Shown: piece after piece, positions 6,757 to 6,797 of the stretch
Layout: each line of letters begins with the position of its first letter
Position numbering within the stretch: position 1 is the stretch's first letter
Assembly (NCBI GenBank): GCA_024639445.1
Contig: JAHEIJ010000120.1
Location: 1 to 6,797 of the forward strand
DNA length: 6,797 nt
From: Gammaproteobacteria bacterium
Lineage (GTDB): Bacteria > Pseudomonadota > Gammaproteobacteria > UBA6429 > Thiohalophilaceae
Reading direction: 5' to 3'
Position numbers and translations under genes: made by a program
The notes under the pieces: generated by a model
Databases searched by the model: none
The model's input: only the letters and a program-made list of their open reading frames with translations
Told to the model about the DNA's origin: nothing

Positions 6757-6797
6757 TCCCGTACCCAAAAGACAAAGGGACAGGTACACTCCCAGAT
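6757..6797. repeat. Possible end of a mobile repeat at the right edge, cut by the window
   Basis: GGGACAGGTACACTCCC (6777-6793) has GGGA/TCCC arms around a 9-nt loop. GTACC (6761-6765) can also pair with GGTAC (6783-6787). From memory, it resembles the GGGACAGG(T/C)AC sequences often seen next to IS200-like REP-associated tyrosine transposase genes in gammaproteobacteria. This is unverified and the element, if real, continues outside the window. No supported gene is visible in 6698-6797. Confidence 0.22.

Noticed and set aside
6750..6797. Short minus-strand open frame running off the right edge, stopping in the AT-rich leader
   Set aside because: About 15-20 codons, several frames equally open and no recognisable protein; cannot be told from non-coding DNA.
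1..6797. CRISPR array, tRNA, rRNA, toxin-antitoxin or phage-defence module
   Set aside because: No direct-repeat series, no tRNA-like cloverleaf and no unexplained protein of such families. Nearly all sequence is accounted for by five housekeeping-type genes.

Overview
This 6.8-kb window reads as ordinary chromosomal DNA from a gammaproteobacterium. MetH is very close to the enterobacterial/pseudomonad form. It sits beside a TtcA-family PP-loop enzyme, a lipid A-type (LpxL/HtrB family) acyltransferase, which implies a Gram-negative envelope, and a fructosamine-kinase family protein. GC content of the genes is moderate (about half by eye). No genus can be named from the sequence alone.

Layout, left to right. 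(1) Positions 1-217, + strand: the 3' end of a gene whose product ends in an EAL (cyclic-di-GMP phosphodiesterase) domain. (2) Positions 237-3941, - strand: a complete cobalamin-dependent methionine synthase (metH), convergent with the EAL gene across a 19-bp gap. (3) Positions 3942-4049: a short divergent promoter region. (4) Positions 4050-4787, + strand: a short TtcA-family protein with a PP-loop and two CxxC pairs. (5) Positions 4788-4931: an AT-rich spacer (38 G+C in 4791-4930, 27%). It carries an imperfect inverted repeat that begins inside the preceding gene, a consensus-like -35 hexamer and two palindromes. (6) Positions 4932-5807, + strand: an LpxL/HtrB-family acyltransferase. (7) Positions 5816-6697, - strand: a fructosamine/ketosamine-3-kinase family protein, convergent with the acyltransferase across 8 bp. 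(8) Positions 6698-6797: non-coding, with small palindromes and, at the very edge, a possible mobile-repeat end.

The genes do not form one pathway. MetH makes methionine and regenerates tetrahydrofolate. The TtcA-like protein probably thiolates tRNA. The acyltransferase belongs to outer-membrane lipid synthesis. The kinase belongs to repair of glycated amines. The strand pattern (+, -, +, +, -) with short convergent junctions suggests mostly single-gene transcription units. The two + genes could be co-transcribed, but the spacer between them looks like an independent regulatory region.

No previously undescribed multi-gene system is visible. The items most worth a second look are the inverted repeat spanning the end of the ttcA-like gene (4751-4835), the palindrome-rich region upstream of the acyltransferase, and the short, diverged TtcA-family protein.
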